Shown one piece after another: positions 22,358 to 33,734 of a stretch of DNA of 64,000 nucleotides. The notes beneath the pieces are model-generated. The model was given only the letters and a program-made list of their open reading frames with translations. It did no database searches and was not told where the DNA came from. Made by a program: the position numbers and the translations under genes. Each line of letters starts with the position of its first letter. Within the stretch, counting starts at the first letter, position 1. The DNA is taken from positions 1,798,001 to 1,862,000 of the forward strand of contig CM035307.1 of the NCBI GenBank assembly GCA_002900995.3, given 5' to 3'. This stretch comes from Ganoderma boninense (lineage: Eukaryota; Basidiomycota; Agaricomycetes; Polyporales; Polyporaceae).

Positions 22358-23884
22358 ATGCAAGCAAGAGGGCTTCGCATCGCCCTCAATGGCACCCAAA
22401 GATTCAAGTTCAAGGTGAGTCTGCGTTAGATGTTGGTTCTTGAGAAAACTAAGACAACGTCACCAGAGCCCAGAGTTTGCCATAGATCACCTCGTCATTG
22501 GAGGAGGTAAGGCAAAACGCATCCTGAGTATCTTGGTCATCCAATGTTCTGATCGGACCACAGGTGTCATTGGACTTGCCGTTGCACAGCGGCTCGGCCA
22601 GAGGTTCCCCAACAAGTCGACTTACCTCGTAGAAAGGCACCACCTTCCTGGAGAGGAGACAAGGTCAGTGATTACAGATCAGGTCACTCATTGACTTACT
22701 GATGCCCATTTACGCAGCGCTCGGAATTCTGAAGTTATCCACGCAGGTGGGCGCACAGACTCTCCCTTTCGCCATCAAGGCCGCCGTGTTCACACACTAT
22801 GGCAGGGCTCTACTATCCTGCAGATTCACTCAAGACCAGACTATGTCTCCGCGGGAGAACGCTGCTCTACGACCGGTGCAAGGAACACAACATACCCTTC
22901 AAGAAGACCGGGAAACTCGTCGTCGCTCGTGAGGAGCAGAGACCATACATCGAGAGCCTCCATGCCAAGGCGCAGAAACTTCAATGGCCTACGCATTCCG
23001 ATCCTTCCGTTGTCCAACTGCCGGTGCTACCAACGAGGCTCATAGGAAGCGACGAAGCGCGGGAGCTTGAACCAGATCTCAGCAAAGATATTGTCGCCGC
23101 CCTCTGGAGCCCCGAAACCGGCATCGTGGACTCGCATGCATTTATGGAGACTCTGGAAAAAGAGATCTTGGATGGGGAAGGCAGTGAACTCGTCTACTCG
23201 ACGAGGGCCGTCCGTATCGACCCCAATCGAGATGGACCAGGGTGGATCGTACAACTCGCGACAGGCGATGCGGAGGACGGGGACGCCCTCCTTGCCCGGA
23301 CCGTCATCAATTGTGCCGGCCTCTCAGCCCCTCTCATCCTCAACGCCATCCTTCCGGAAGATAAACGGATACCCATGTACTTTGCCAAAGGCTCCTATGC
23401 CTCGTACCGAGGTCCCGGGATCAAGAACGTATCTCACCTCATATACCCCTGCCCTGCCATGGGCAAAGACAAGCATGCGTTCGCCTCCCTCGGAACGCAT
23501 CTCACGCTGGACCTGCAGGGAAAGGTCCGGTTTGGGCCAGACCTCGACTGGCTCGTCCCGCCTAATGGTCCCGATGACGCAGACTTCTGGCAGGCGCACC
23601 TTGTGCCCGACGAGTCCCGCATGGAGCTCATGTACAGCGCAGTCAAGGAGTACTTGCCGGATGTCGAGTTCGATGGTTTCCAGCCCGATTACTGCGGTAT
23701 CAGGCCGAAGATTGTAGGGCCGGGGGCGGGTTTCCAGGACTTCGTCTTCCGTCGGGATCTCGCCAACGGGGAAGGTGAAGGAGAGCTGATTAGCTTGCTT
23801 GGGATAGAGAGCCCTGGGCTGACGTCGAGTCTCGCAATAGCTGAGTACGTAGTTGATGATATGATGGGCGGCGGGCATGCATAG
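22358..23884 (+). CDS. L2HGDH: L-2-hydroxyglutarate dehydrogenase, mitochondrial (FAD)
   Basis: This FAD enzyme of the DAO fold oxidises L-2-hydroxyglutarate, a side product of malate dehydrogenase, to 2-oxoglutarate. The product of about 425 residues starts MQARGLRIALNGTQRFKFK, a short basic presequence. It then shows the dinucleotide-binding motif DHLVIGGGVIGLAVAQRLG, with an intron splitting GGG and V, followed by the family signature ARNSEVIHAGLYYP on a small exon. Further blocks are TVINCAGLSAP, KGSYASYRGPG, HLIYPCP, SLGTHLTLDL and GIRPKIVGPG near the C-terminus, with GIESPGLTSSLAIAEYV binding the flavin. All introns are short and frame is kept throughout. It converges on NDUFA12 with only 65 bases between stop codons. 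Confidence 0.93.
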
Positions 23885-23949
23885 TGAAGAGGAACGATGT
23901 ATATGCATGACACCACATGGATGGTGACAACCTTTCTCTATGCAAACGA

Positions 23950-24590
23950 TTATCCGCGAGCGGCCGTCTTGGGCTCCCAATGTTCAACTTTGGGACGAGT
24001 GGTGTTGTAGGAGCGGTAAGCACCACGGGTGCCGGTAAGGTTTTCCACCCATTGCTAGGGCAAACAATAAGAGGAGGGAGAAGACGACGTTGGATGGAAG
24101 CGAAACGTACCGTCTTCCATGGCGGAGTCAAGTTCTGCACAACGCTATCCTCAGTCGGGGGATCCTTGCGAATGTGGTGAATCCATGAATGCCACTCTGG
24201 AGGAACCTGAGTGGCATTGTTGTCATGCTGGATGCAGCATAAGGTGAACTCGGGTGAGTACGGAGACAGGAATGGGAGAACGCACCTGCGCGTAGTCCAC
24301 CCAACGATGGCGGCCTGTTTTCCCACCTCAACACAGGCACCCTTCCGTTCAAAGAAATTGAACTCACCAGGGATCTCCTCCTCGGCGTTGTAGTTCTCAA
24401 AGTAACGGTTGCCGAATCTACATGAAGTTGGCTGGTCAGCGCTGCAGAAACCATGAGAGGTGACAGTAACGTACTGGTCCTTGCCGACAAAACGACCCGA
24501 CTTTGCGTCTCCAATGTACTGCATCTGCCTCCACCATTCTCGTAGGCCGACTCGGCGGATAGAGCGGATAGTCCGCTGCACGGAGACCAT
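23950..24590 (-). CDS. NDUFA12: NADH:ubiquinone oxidoreductase subunit NDUFA12 (B17.2)
   Basis: NDUFA12 is a late-added accessory subunit at the junction of the arms of complex I in the inner mitochondrial membrane. The start at 24590 gives MVSVQRTIRSIRRVGLREWW. Exons then join to IGDAKSGRFVGKDQFGNRYF, EEIPGRHRWVDYAQHDNNAT, QVPPEWHSWIHHIRKDPPTE and PPWKTQWVENLTGTRGAYRS, ending HWEPKTAARG. VPPEWHxWxHH is the family signature. Correct splicing removes the unspliced read-through NFFERKGACVEVGKQ, which is intron. Length is about 145 residues, as expected. Four introns in so short a gene is high but normal here. Confidence 0.93.
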
Positions 24591-25058
24591 GGTTGCAACT
24601 TGTGTCGCGTTGGGTGGCCGCAACCGAGCCGGAAAGCTCGGAGGATGAGATTATGTAAGCATCTTCGTCCGCCAGGCCCACACGCGGCAGCGCCTGCATA
24701 ACGCACGACCATCTCTGAGGCTGCTCCCTGCGCCGTCCTTTTCTACGTCCTATCGATTCCGTTTGCAAGGGTCTACGACTTACCGCGCGCAGATTCACAT
24801 TCACTCACCATTCCTGCCATGCACCCACCCGCCCGCCTCTAACCGGAATGTTTGTCCCTTCCCTTCCTAACCAGCTCACGCCGGGGCTTCTGCCGTTGAC
24901 CGTTCCTATAAGAAGTTCTTTATCTGTGTAATCCTAAAGTTGTCAATTTGTCGTGCTTAAGCCTCAGATATCTACAGGCGGACCCCTCTTAATCGTGCCA
25001 GAGATAGTCTGAACTCTCCTTCCAAGTCCACACCACCCACGTACCTTGGCCCCTGCCC
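24591..25058. promoter_or_regulatory. Divergent promoter of NDUFA12 and the iminopeptidase-like gene
   Basis: A 468-base stretch with no recognisable gene. Near 24900-24960 there is a TATAAG string and a T-rich run about 100-150 bases before the plus-strand ATG, possible core-promoter elements for the hydrolase. Confidence 0.4.
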
Positions 25059-26092
25059 ATGGCTGCCCACACTCTGACTGGCACAGTCGACTTCGACGCG
25101 AAAGCAGGGAGGCCTTGCCGAACCGCATACACAATTTTCGGAGACCTCAAATGCGGGACGACCCCGGTCGTCGCCATCCACGGGGGGCCAGGATCCACCC
25201 ACCACTACATCCTGTCGATCGCCGACCTCGCCACCAAATATTCCATCCCCGTCGTGTTTTACGACCAGCTTGGCAACGGAGAGTCGACACATCTGCCTGA
25301 GAAATCCGGCGAGGCGGGTTCGTTCTGGACGGAGCAGCTCTTCCTCGACGAGCTCGACAACCTCCTCCGCCATCTTGGCATCCAGGACAACTACTCGCTC
25401 ATCGGGCATTCCTGGGGAGGCATGCTCGCTGCCCGCCATGCAACGCGCCAGCCGAAGGGTCTGCAGCGCCTTGTCATATCGAATAGCCCAGCGTGCATGC
25501 GGCTGTTCGTAAAGGCGGCCAACGAGGAACTGATCGCGAACCTGGACTCGCCTGTGCGGGTACGTACTAGGCTTCATTCACAAGTTGTTCTTGTCTTATC
25601 TCTGTGTGTCCCTTCAGGATGCCCTGATTAAGCACGAAAAAGCGGGTACGACCGACTCGGCGGAGTATCAGGATGCGATGTTGGAGTTCTACAAACGCCA
25701 TCTGTGCCGTCTCTGGCCATGGCCAAAGGAGCTGACCCAAAGCTTCGAGTACATGGAGAAAGATCACACAGTCTACTTCACGATGTGAGCCATTGCGTAC
25801 CAGAGGTTGCAGCAGCGATGGGACTAACCTTTCTTGTAGGAACGGCCCTTCGGAATTCTGTGTGACCGGATTGTTGAAGGACTGGAGTATAGTGGACGAG
25901 GCGAACAAGATAGAGGTATCAACGCTGTTGCTCAACGGTGCACATGATGAGGCGGCAGATAGCAATGTCGTCCCATTCTTTAGAGCCATTCCAAGAGTCA
26001 AGTGGTACACCTTCGCCGAGTCGAGTCACACTCCTCATTGGGAGGAGCGAGAGAAGTATATGAAGCTGGTGTCCGACTTCTTGAAGGCCTAG
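25059..26092 (+). CDS. Proline iminopeptidase-like alpha/beta hydrolase (peptidase family S33)
   Basis: S33 enzymes release amino-terminal proline or act as amino acid amidases; the natural substrate here is unknown. The product is about 310 residues. It shows the oxyanion-hole motif VVAIHGGPGSTHHYI, the strand-turn VVFYDQLGNGEST, and the nucleophile elbow SLIGHSWGGMLAARH with Ser at about residue 125. The Asp of the triad is likely in LLLNGAHDEAA and the His in SSHTPHWEE near the end. The cap domain (KHEKAGTTDSAEYQDAMLEF) is of the tricorn-interacting-factor type. No signal peptide is present, so it is probably cytosolic. Two introns lie near 25560-25617 and 25788-25838. It converges on HIS6 with 74 bases between stop codons. 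Confidence 0.88.
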
Positions 26093-26166
26093 ATGTATAG
26101 TATCGATACAAGTTGTGGAAGTAGATACAGAGCGATCGGTGTGAATCATTCTTGACTGAGGGTCTA

Positions 26167-27438
26167 TCAATCCCGGGTTCCGGTGTTGTACTTGACGAGA
26201 TCGTCAAAGTTGACAAGCGTGCCACCAAAAATGTCGAGGGAGCTGATAAAATGAGACAAAGTCCACCTGGCCAGCTCCATAGCAAACATACCTTCCGTAG
26301 GTCAGATCCACCTTCCCACTAGACAGTCGGTCTACCAAAGCCAGATCGGAAATGCTCTTCGCTCCCCCAGCATATGTTGTTGGTATTGTTACCCACTCTC
26401 CAAGTTCTAGACCGACTCGTTAGCATTTTGACCGCACAAGAACAGAACGGCCTACTTGTGACGAGCTCTTCGTCTATTCCTTGGCACAAGCCCTCGACGT
26501 CGGCGGCGTGAACCAAGAATTCACTTGAAATGAGGGGAAATGGTTGATGGTTAACTGAGCAGGAGGGTCCACGAAGGCTGCATACCTGCAGTAATCTGAG
26601 AGTAAATCGAGAGAGCCTGGCGGTAGAAGACTGATGAGTCAACCCCGCTAGCGGAAATACACTGCTCACTGGGCCTACGTTTTTCTACCTCCATATCAGT
26701 GACGGTCTGCCATTTATTCATAGCCACAAACCACTTGTCTCCTCTTCTTCGGCAGCTATATGTCAAAGTTATATCAGCCTTCCTTCTTCGACTGGATATG
26801 TATCACAACCGCGTACCTCACGTCCACCACAAGACGGTCCTTCCCGACCACGGACGAGACGGCCTTCAGCCTTTCCAAAGAAAATGCCGCGTCCGGGAAC
26901 AAATACGACGTCACGATGACCTATGAAAATGAGCGGGCGAATTAACCATCATAACCTCGTCGGCATCGCCACCGCAAAGTACCTTGCTTGCCCCAGCGGC
27001 GATCCATTCGGCCGCATTTTCGGAGGAAATCCCTCCGCCAACTTGCAGATGTCCTGCGTCAGTTTTAATTTGAACTTCTCAGTCGTGCTGTCCTGAACGT
27101 GGTACCCTGGACCGCCGCACCTGGCCAAGCAGCGAGCGCATCCTTGGCAGCCTGATCGTTGCCTGGGCCAAGTTTGATGACATGCCCGCCTTCGAGGCTA
27201 TGTCTTTTGTACAGCTCGGCAAAGTATGACGAGGGGTGACTACCAAACGTCGCAGTTAGGACAAGCACCAAGCCGGCCACATCGGCCGCCGTGCGTACCT
27301 TGCAACAAAATTCGTCTTGAGATGGGTCGGGTCGTCTTCGTTGAGGGTTCCGCCGACGATCTGCTTGACCTCGCCGTTGTGCAGGTCAATACATAGGCGG
27401 AAAAGCGATCTACGACGTGCGTTTGGGGGTTGCGCCAT
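26167..27438 (-). CDS. HIS6: ProFAR isomerase HIS6 (histidine biosynthesis)
   Basis: HIS6 catalyses the fourth step of histidine synthesis, an Amadori isomerisation of ProFAR to PRFAR in a TIM barrel. The start at 27438 yields [20 protein letters not shown] followed by [12 protein letters not shown], the fungal signature with the first catalytic Asp. Later exons give [40 protein letters not shown], then across an intron [40 protein letters not shown], and [20 protein letters not shown] with the second catalytic Asp. [20 protein letters not shown] and [11 protein letters not shown] complete the phosphate sites. The gene has about seven short introns. A longer in-frame amino terminus from 27516 is possible but not supported by the family. 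Confidence 0.92.
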
Positions 27439-27714
27439 GGCGTGGGTGAAGGTCGGCTCGAAGAAAGAGCAGGAACCGTGACGGATGCGCGACGCCACCA
27501 AGTCGTGCTGCGCCATCTCGCGCAGATCTTGATCTCCGATCTACAGACCATCCAACTGCTCTGGGTTCTAGATCTGCAGCTGCTGCGTGTGGGTTCCAAG
27601 GCATAACTTTGCATTGCGCGAATGGGTGATATTTTACAATGAGATTCCGGTCCGTAAGCCCACAGTGATGGTCACTACTCGATGCTACCGCTCTCATATC
27701 AGGATGAGAGCCGC

Positions 27715-29869
27715 TCAGTACTCCAACGAGTTCTCGATGATCCTTGTCAAGTGCTCCCTCCCGTCCTCACCAGCGACGTCCCCAATGCCCGGCGCCAAAT
27801 CCAGCACGCGCCGTTGCGGGATCGTGCCGTCGACGAGCGAGGGCACGTCCGCCTTGGTGTACCCGACTGCCTTCAGGCCGCGGGGCACACCAAGCCCGTC
27901 GAGGAAACGCGCGATCGCCTCGAACAGGTGGGCGCCGATTGCGCTGTCAGGAATCGCGTTGATCGAGGGGTCTGTTGCGCTCACGCCCTGGAAGATCGCA
28001 AGAGCCTCCCGGTGGCGGTCGGGCGATGAAGGGGCGGTGAACTGGAACACTGCAGGGGCCGGGAGTGCGACGCTGTATCATGGAATCATACATAATGTGA
28101 TATGGGGCGTGAGCGTGGGCGTGGCGGCGTGAGGCAGCATGTCAGGGAGACAAAACAGAGACTTACGTGACGCCGTGAGGAATAATGGGATGGTCGACGT
28201 TGTAGCCGGCGTACTTGTACTTGGGGCCTTTCTTATTCAGACCAGAAATCTAAACGCAAGAAGTGTCAGCCCATGACGCCGACATATCTAGAGGTGCCAC
28301 ACAGAAAGATGGCACTGACCGGGTAACTAATTCCATGACACAGGTGTACACCGGCGTTGCCGAAGCCGATACCAGCAAAGGAAGCGGCCAACCTATGGTG
28401 AAGGAGTTCATATCAGGGGCGCATACAAGCACGGGGATCATTGAAATAGACATACAACATCTGCGACAGCGACTCGTAGTCGTCAGGGTTCTTCGCGACC
28501 CGCGGAAGGTGCTTCACGGTCGTGTTCAGCGCCCACATTGAGAAGATGTCCGCTACCGGGTTGCTCCCTTGATAGGCCGGCCGATACATGGGGTTGCTCG
28601 GCCGAGGTGTGCGCTCAGTATAACTGATCCTTATTAGACGCGAAGCCCGACGGTACGGATCGAACAACAACTTACGGTATCGCAGTGTAGCTCTCCAGAC
28701 TGTGGAACAATACATCGAGACCCGCGCTGATGTGGAGCTCTGGAGAACGACTTGTCAAATGGGTAGCCCGTATGAATTGACGATACTGACCCTTGGAACA
28801 AGACCTAGTGTTGAGGGTATCGACGATGCCCAACATAGGCTTCATCGCACGGTTGGCAATACCGGTCTTGAAGGCCATAGAGGTTATGTCAAGGATTGCC
28901 GTACCCGTAGTCTCCGACCCAGTTCCGGCAGTGGTCGGTACTGTCCATCCCTGTGAGTGGAGCAACAGCAAATCACAAAAAGGCCAGTGCGAACCTGCAA
29001 TCAGAGGACGCAGCGTTTCCGTGACAGGAAGGCCTTTGCCCACAGGCGCGTTGATGAAGTCGAACAGGTCCGCATCCTTGTAAACCGTGAACCTACGGTC
29101 CATGAGGTCAGTGCCGTGGACACAGAATGGTGACATGTAGTATACGTACAAATTGGCGGCCTTAGCCGTGTCCATCACACTTCCACCTCCGACTCTATGT
29201 ATTGCAAGGTCAGAAACAGGCGGAACGGAGGCTTTGCGGTGCTCACGCGAGGAAATGGCTGCAATCGTGCTGCCTGGCCCAAGCAATTGCATCCCTCCAG
29301 CTGGCTTCTGTTGGCTCTGCGACGACGCGATCGTAGACCTCGAAGGGCAAGTCTTGTTGTGCCTCCAATGAAGCAATGGCCTAGAGCGCAGTCTACGTTC
29401 AATTATGTAAAGCGAGCCTAACACATGGGGGCGCACCATTTTAGCGGGAGGCAGTTTCGCAACGTTAGGGTCAGTGAAAACCGCAACCTAGGCAAGGCCG
29501 TCAGCACCGCGTGGGTATCGCTTTCTTCAAACAGACAGACCTTGCGTGCTTTCATGTTCTTGAAGTCCATGCCGACCTCACGGGTTACGCCTTCGCCGAA
29601 GCGGAGATTGGCGGCAGCGACCTACCCCACATTGCACAGTTCCAACTAAGTTTCATTCGAAGCTGGCGGTGCATGAGACACACCTCGAAAGCGTACTCCT
29701 TCTCAACAGGCAGGCTCTCCACGGGGGTCGCATACTTTCTCATCTGCTGGAGAGCATGGAAGGGATTGTGCGCGCCGCCAGACCGACAGCCATGGCAGGG
29801 GCATGCGGTGTGCTGAGCCGCATTGATGAGGCGTTTAATGACGCCCCTGGAGGCTGCAGCAGTCGACAT
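27715..29869 (-). CDS. HOT: Hydroxyacid-oxoacid transhydrogenase, mitochondrial (iron alcohol dehydrogenase family)
   Basis: HOT (ADHFE1 in animals) transfers hydride from a 4-hydroxy acid to 2-oxoglutarate without free cofactor, making D-2-hydroxyglutarate. The start at 29869 gives a presequence-like [20 protein letters not shown], with [17 protein letters not shown] marking the mature start. Conserved parts follow in order: [101 protein letters not shown] and [20 protein letters not shown]. The His residues of the GVHLCHG block are the metal ligands of the family. At least nine introns are needed, and all those I traced keep frame. It lies in tandem after HIS6 by position only. Confidence 0.9.
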
Positions 29870-29926
29870 GGTATGTGGAGGGCTGAGAGGGCAGGAACGG
29901 AAGGCGGAAGAGGAGGATCTCCCGCC

Positions 29927-29933
29927 TATATAA
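29927..29933 (-). promoter_or_regulatory. TATA-like box upstream of HOT
   Basis: Read on the minus strand the bases TTATATAGG lie about 60 bases before the HOT start codon, a plausible TATA position. Inferred from position only. Confidence 0.35.
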
Positions 29934-30270
29934 CCTGAGAGCCGGCAGGCGAGGCATGGGTGTGGGGAAGACGCCTGTGCCGGTCACGAGAAGGCAGGCT
30001 GCTCGGTCTTGTGACCGTGCATCTTACGCGCTCCTATTATTACTAACGTCGGTGGGGTTTCAGGGTCAGTAGGGCTTCCAGCAGCATCTCACGAGCTGGG
30101 TTGAAGAGGCTCGATGGCATTTTGTTCACCTACGACACGGTCTGTCGTCAGAAGCCCGAGGAGATCATCGGGACCTCGATGCAGCCAGTCCGACCTGTGT
30201 GGTGTAAGTATTGCCCATACCGAGACGTCTTCGTCTTATGTAACCAACAAGTATAAGCTCGGGGGCCTCC

Positions 30271-30334
30271 AGTTCTGGACCAGGTTACAGTTGGGACTTG
30301 GAAGACACACTGGCGCTCGTCGAGGTCCAGAACT
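30271..30334. repeat. Inverted repeat, 11-base perfect arms
   Basis: The arms agttctggacc (30271-30281) and ggtccagaact (30324-30334) are exact reverse complements with a 42-base spacer, and a few more outer pairs are possible. It lies inside the non-coding region upstream of the protease gene. It could be a hairpin in a long 5' leader, a factor site pair, or chance. Confidence 0.55.
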
Positions 30335-30950
30335 TGGGCCGGCGCGCACTCGCGGACTGTCCGCGCAGCCTGTCCACCCAATCGCGCTGTGTGGGCGTAT
30401 GGCTTAAGGGGCATGCGCAGTCGGTTGGAAAATCGTTGACGAAACGCAGCGCACGGTGGGTTGTTGATCAGGACGCCGGTAAACGGAGGACTGTCAGAGC
30501 GGCGCATCCGACCGATGGGAAAGTGGGGGCACTGCGGCCTTTGATAGAATGCAAACTTATCAAACCTCTTGCCAGCGAATCGTGCCGATTTTCGTGCGGA
30601 TTGTCACGACGAATGGGGGAAGAAAGAGAGAGGAGTTGGTGTAGTGTGATGAAGTTGAGGAGGGCAGAACTGCGGAGGAGGCCGAGCGCAGGGAAGCGAG
30701 GAAGGCGCCGGGAGTGGGCTGGGACGGGGTTCGGCTGGAAATGAACAAGAGCGGGGAGCTCGAGAAGATCATTGCTGCTATCGACAGGCCCTGCCCTCGT
30801 CTCCTCTCTCATATACCCCCCTCGCCGTCCCTCTCCCGGACACACACAGTCCTCACAGACTCGTGCCGTCCTCCTCCTCAGCCCGTCCTGACCCCCAACA
30901 TTCTCTTCTAGTCGCTCCTTCGGCTCCTTCTCGCATCGGCACTCCGCACT

Positions 30951-33235
30951 ATGAGGCTCTCTGCCTGTGCCCTCGGCCTCCTCCTCTCCGCTCCCCTCTC
31001 TCAGGCCGCTAAGCTCTCCTTCACACAACACAAACGACCCAACGACTCTCCACAGAAGCGCTCCGGCAAGACCTCCTTCAGGCGACCCGTCCTTGCCGCT
31101 ACCTCGTCAACCTCCACTTCCCAGGATGGCGATGTCGACTTGAGGTATGTGGCCTCCTCCCTCCTTCATACTCCCACCAAAACTTAAACACTCTATCCCA
31201 GCTCATTTCACGACCTGTTGTATATTGCTAACGTGAGTTCCTTTCCCTCCTGCTCCCCATGCCTCACCTCACTGTCCTTCCAAGGTCACCGTAGGAGGAA
31301 CCGGTACGTCTCTTGTGCTTTGTCCCTGCTTGACGTTCTCTTCACACACTTCAAGAATACCCCTTGCAACTTGATACTGGATCCTCTGACCTTTGGGTCA
31401 AGGGGGCCTCCTCCCCACTCCCCAACACTAATCAAACGGTGCGTCACATTGGGGGATCCATCTTTGTGGCCTCACTGACCTTCGCATCCCAGGCCTTGAC
31501 GCTTAATGTAACAGTGAGTCCCGCACCACCCTCTCGATAGCAATGATCCCCTCTGAATAGCTGCTAGTACGGCATCGGTTCAACATATGGCCACATATCT
31601 TACACCTCCGTCGAATTTGCCGGGTGAGTGACTTGTAACGACTCCCCCCACCATGTCCTCAATACATGTCCTTTCAGTATCACCGTACCCAAACAAGCCT
31701 TCATTGATGCATCTCAAGCCAACAACCCCATCCTGTCCTATGGTGTCAGCGGCATTGTTGGCCTCGGCTTCACCAAGCTGTCCAGTGTCGACAACCAGCT
31801 CAACAAATCTGGCCAGTCGGATGGCAAGGCCCTGCTCTATAACCTCTTCACGGACAACCCTTCGGAGCCAAACTTCATCGCCTTCGCATTGCAAAGAGCC
31901 ACTGTGGCTGGTGGGGATGTTGAGGGCTCGTTCACAATCGGTACGGGGCGCTGAGCATAACTCTACGCATGTAGCTGACCTGGTTTTATTCAGGCGAGTA
32001 TGACGATGATTATAAGGACGTCGTGAACAGCCCAAAGATCTCCACGTACCCGGAATCTGACCCCACTCGCTGGACGATGCTCCTCGACGCTATCCTCCTG
32101 GGCAATAACGATACCGTCATTCCTCTATCGTCGTCTGTTTCTGGTGCACCGTCAGGCAAGGCCGTTGTGATGCTCGACAGTGGGACGTCATACACGTCAG
32201 TCGATCCGTGCTTGCTACACGAGATTCAACCGGTATATTGACATCATCTCGCTTAGCTATGCCCCGAAGTCTGTGTGTGACGCGATTTATGGTGACATTC
32301 AAGGCGCGACGTACAGTTCGGCTCTTGGTCAATGGATCATCCCTTGCGATGCCGAGGTGGATGTTGCCCTCCAGTTCGGGTGAGTGTGATTAATGGAGTC
32401 TCGATGATGTAAAATGTGGACTTGGAGTGTACTTATCGCCGGTTTCCTGTAGGTCCTCTGTATATCCTCTCCATCCTCTGGATGTCACTCCGACCAATGT
32501 CAACGACGACACGATGTGTGTTGGCTCTTTCCTTCCACAAACAGTGTCTGTTGGGGCGGACCAATTGTGAGTACCTTGACCTTGAGTTCATGACAGCGGC
32601 CGAGCTAACGCACTGCATATGTCCTCAGCGACTGGCTTATTGGTGACAACGTGATGCGATCTCTGTACACCGTTTATGACTTTGGTGACTTCGACAGCTC
32701 TGGCCAGATGGGCGACCCTTTCCTCCAGCTCCTTTCCCTCGTCGATCCGAACAACGCATCAGCCGAGTTCCACAAGGTTCGCGGTGGTTCCGCATCCACC
32801 AACATCGTCTACAAGGCACAGGCCGTCTCCCAGACCGGCGCCGCCGCATCAGGTGGCTCAGCGACCGTTTCGGTTTCGACCGATTTCGTCGACACGCTCA
32901 CGAAGCTCCAGACGTATATCCCCGCGATCCTTGGCATCATGGCACTCAATGCCCTCGTGCTCCTTGTGCTCGCCATCGCTGGCATCGTGTACATGTGCCG
33001 CCGCCGCACCAGGGCACGCGCACGGAAGACCCCTGGGCGCAGCACACCCATGCCGCTCACGCGCCCGTCATCGTACATCCCGCATCAAGAGCCGGGCCCT
33101 GACGCTCTCGGAGCGTACCAGCCCGTGTCGATGGCGTTGACGGAGGATACGTTCGTGCCTCCTAGCCCGGCGTTCTCAAAGCCGGGCTTCGATAGCGTCG
33201 TTAGAGCAGGGGACCGACCGAAGTCGGTTGCATGA
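30951..33235 (+). CDS. Aspartic protease, pepsin family A1, with C-terminal membrane anchor
   Basis: The product is a secretory-pathway protease of about 530 residues. It starts with a signal peptide (MRLSACALGLLLSAPLSQAA) and a basic propeptide (RPNDSPQKRSGKTSFRRPVL). The two catalytic Asp motifs are LQLDTGSSDLWV at about residue 95 and VVMLDSGTSYTYAP at about 290, each restored by correct splicing. Flap region NVTYGIGSTYGHISYTS and WLIGDNVMRSLYTVYDFG follow the family. Near the C-terminus a Ser/Ala-rich stalk leads into one transmembrane helix (LGIMALNALVLLVLAIAGIV) and a basic cytosolic tail (MCRRRTRARARK). Several 5' exons are very short. This layout resembles yapsins and other cell-surface fungal proteases, which use a GPI anchor rather than a helix. 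Confidence 0.88.
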
Positions 33236-33734
33236 GGTTCGGGGGTTGTAGGTGTCGTTTGGCGGACTATTGTTATGTTTTTGCTCCCGTATTGCTGGCT
33301 TGAAAAGGGGCGTGGGGAGGGTGTTATGTCGCTCACGCATGCACGCACGCACACGTATGCTTCACGTCTTCGACCTTTGTGCTTGTCCGTACCTCGTTCT
33401 TAGACTGCACATGCTCCCTTGCGTCCGCTTGCATTTACCCTCCCATATCCGCATCATGTTGTGCTCTTCTGTCGATGAGAAACGGACCTCCTTGTTAGTA
33501 GTATATCGTCGTGGCGTGGCTTGGTTGCCTCGCATGCTTGGGATGGACTAGTAGAGTTTTGGATATTGCGTTCCATGCTGTCGCTTCTTAGGTGTGCCTC
33601 TTACTGGCACCCATTGTACACAGTTACAAAACCGCTCTTTTGCTCCTCACCTCGTCAGCGTGCACACCATGAAGCATCGAATGCCTATAGCGTGAATATT
33701 CCAGGTCCAGATTAAGAAGATGAATACAAGGAAA
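33236..33734. other. Convergent intergenic region after the aspartic protease
   Basis: It holds the 3' ends of two converging genes. A short gcacgcacgcaca tract lies near 33340-33352. The frames in it have no similarity I can name. Confidence 0.5.

Larger units (their letters stand above)
29870..30950. other. Long divergent intergenic region between HOT and the aspartic protease
   Basis: Nearly 1.1 kb without a supportable gene. Frames such as 30468-31031 on the minus strand are antisense to the protease start and have no family resemblance. The right-hand 170 bases before the protease ATG are strongly C/T-rich on the plus strand, a usual fungal transcription-start context. An imperfect inverted repeat at 30271-30334 is listed separately. 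Confidence 0.5.

Noticed and set aside
24250..24410. Extended NDUFA12 frame reading NFFERKGACVEVGKQ
   Set aside because: This is intron read-through; removing GTGAGT...AACAG joins EEIPG to RHRWVDYAQ as in the family.
30468..31031. 187-codon minus-strand frame upstream of the aspartic protease
   Set aside because: Antisense to the protease signal peptide and its C/T-rich leader; the composition reflects that leader.
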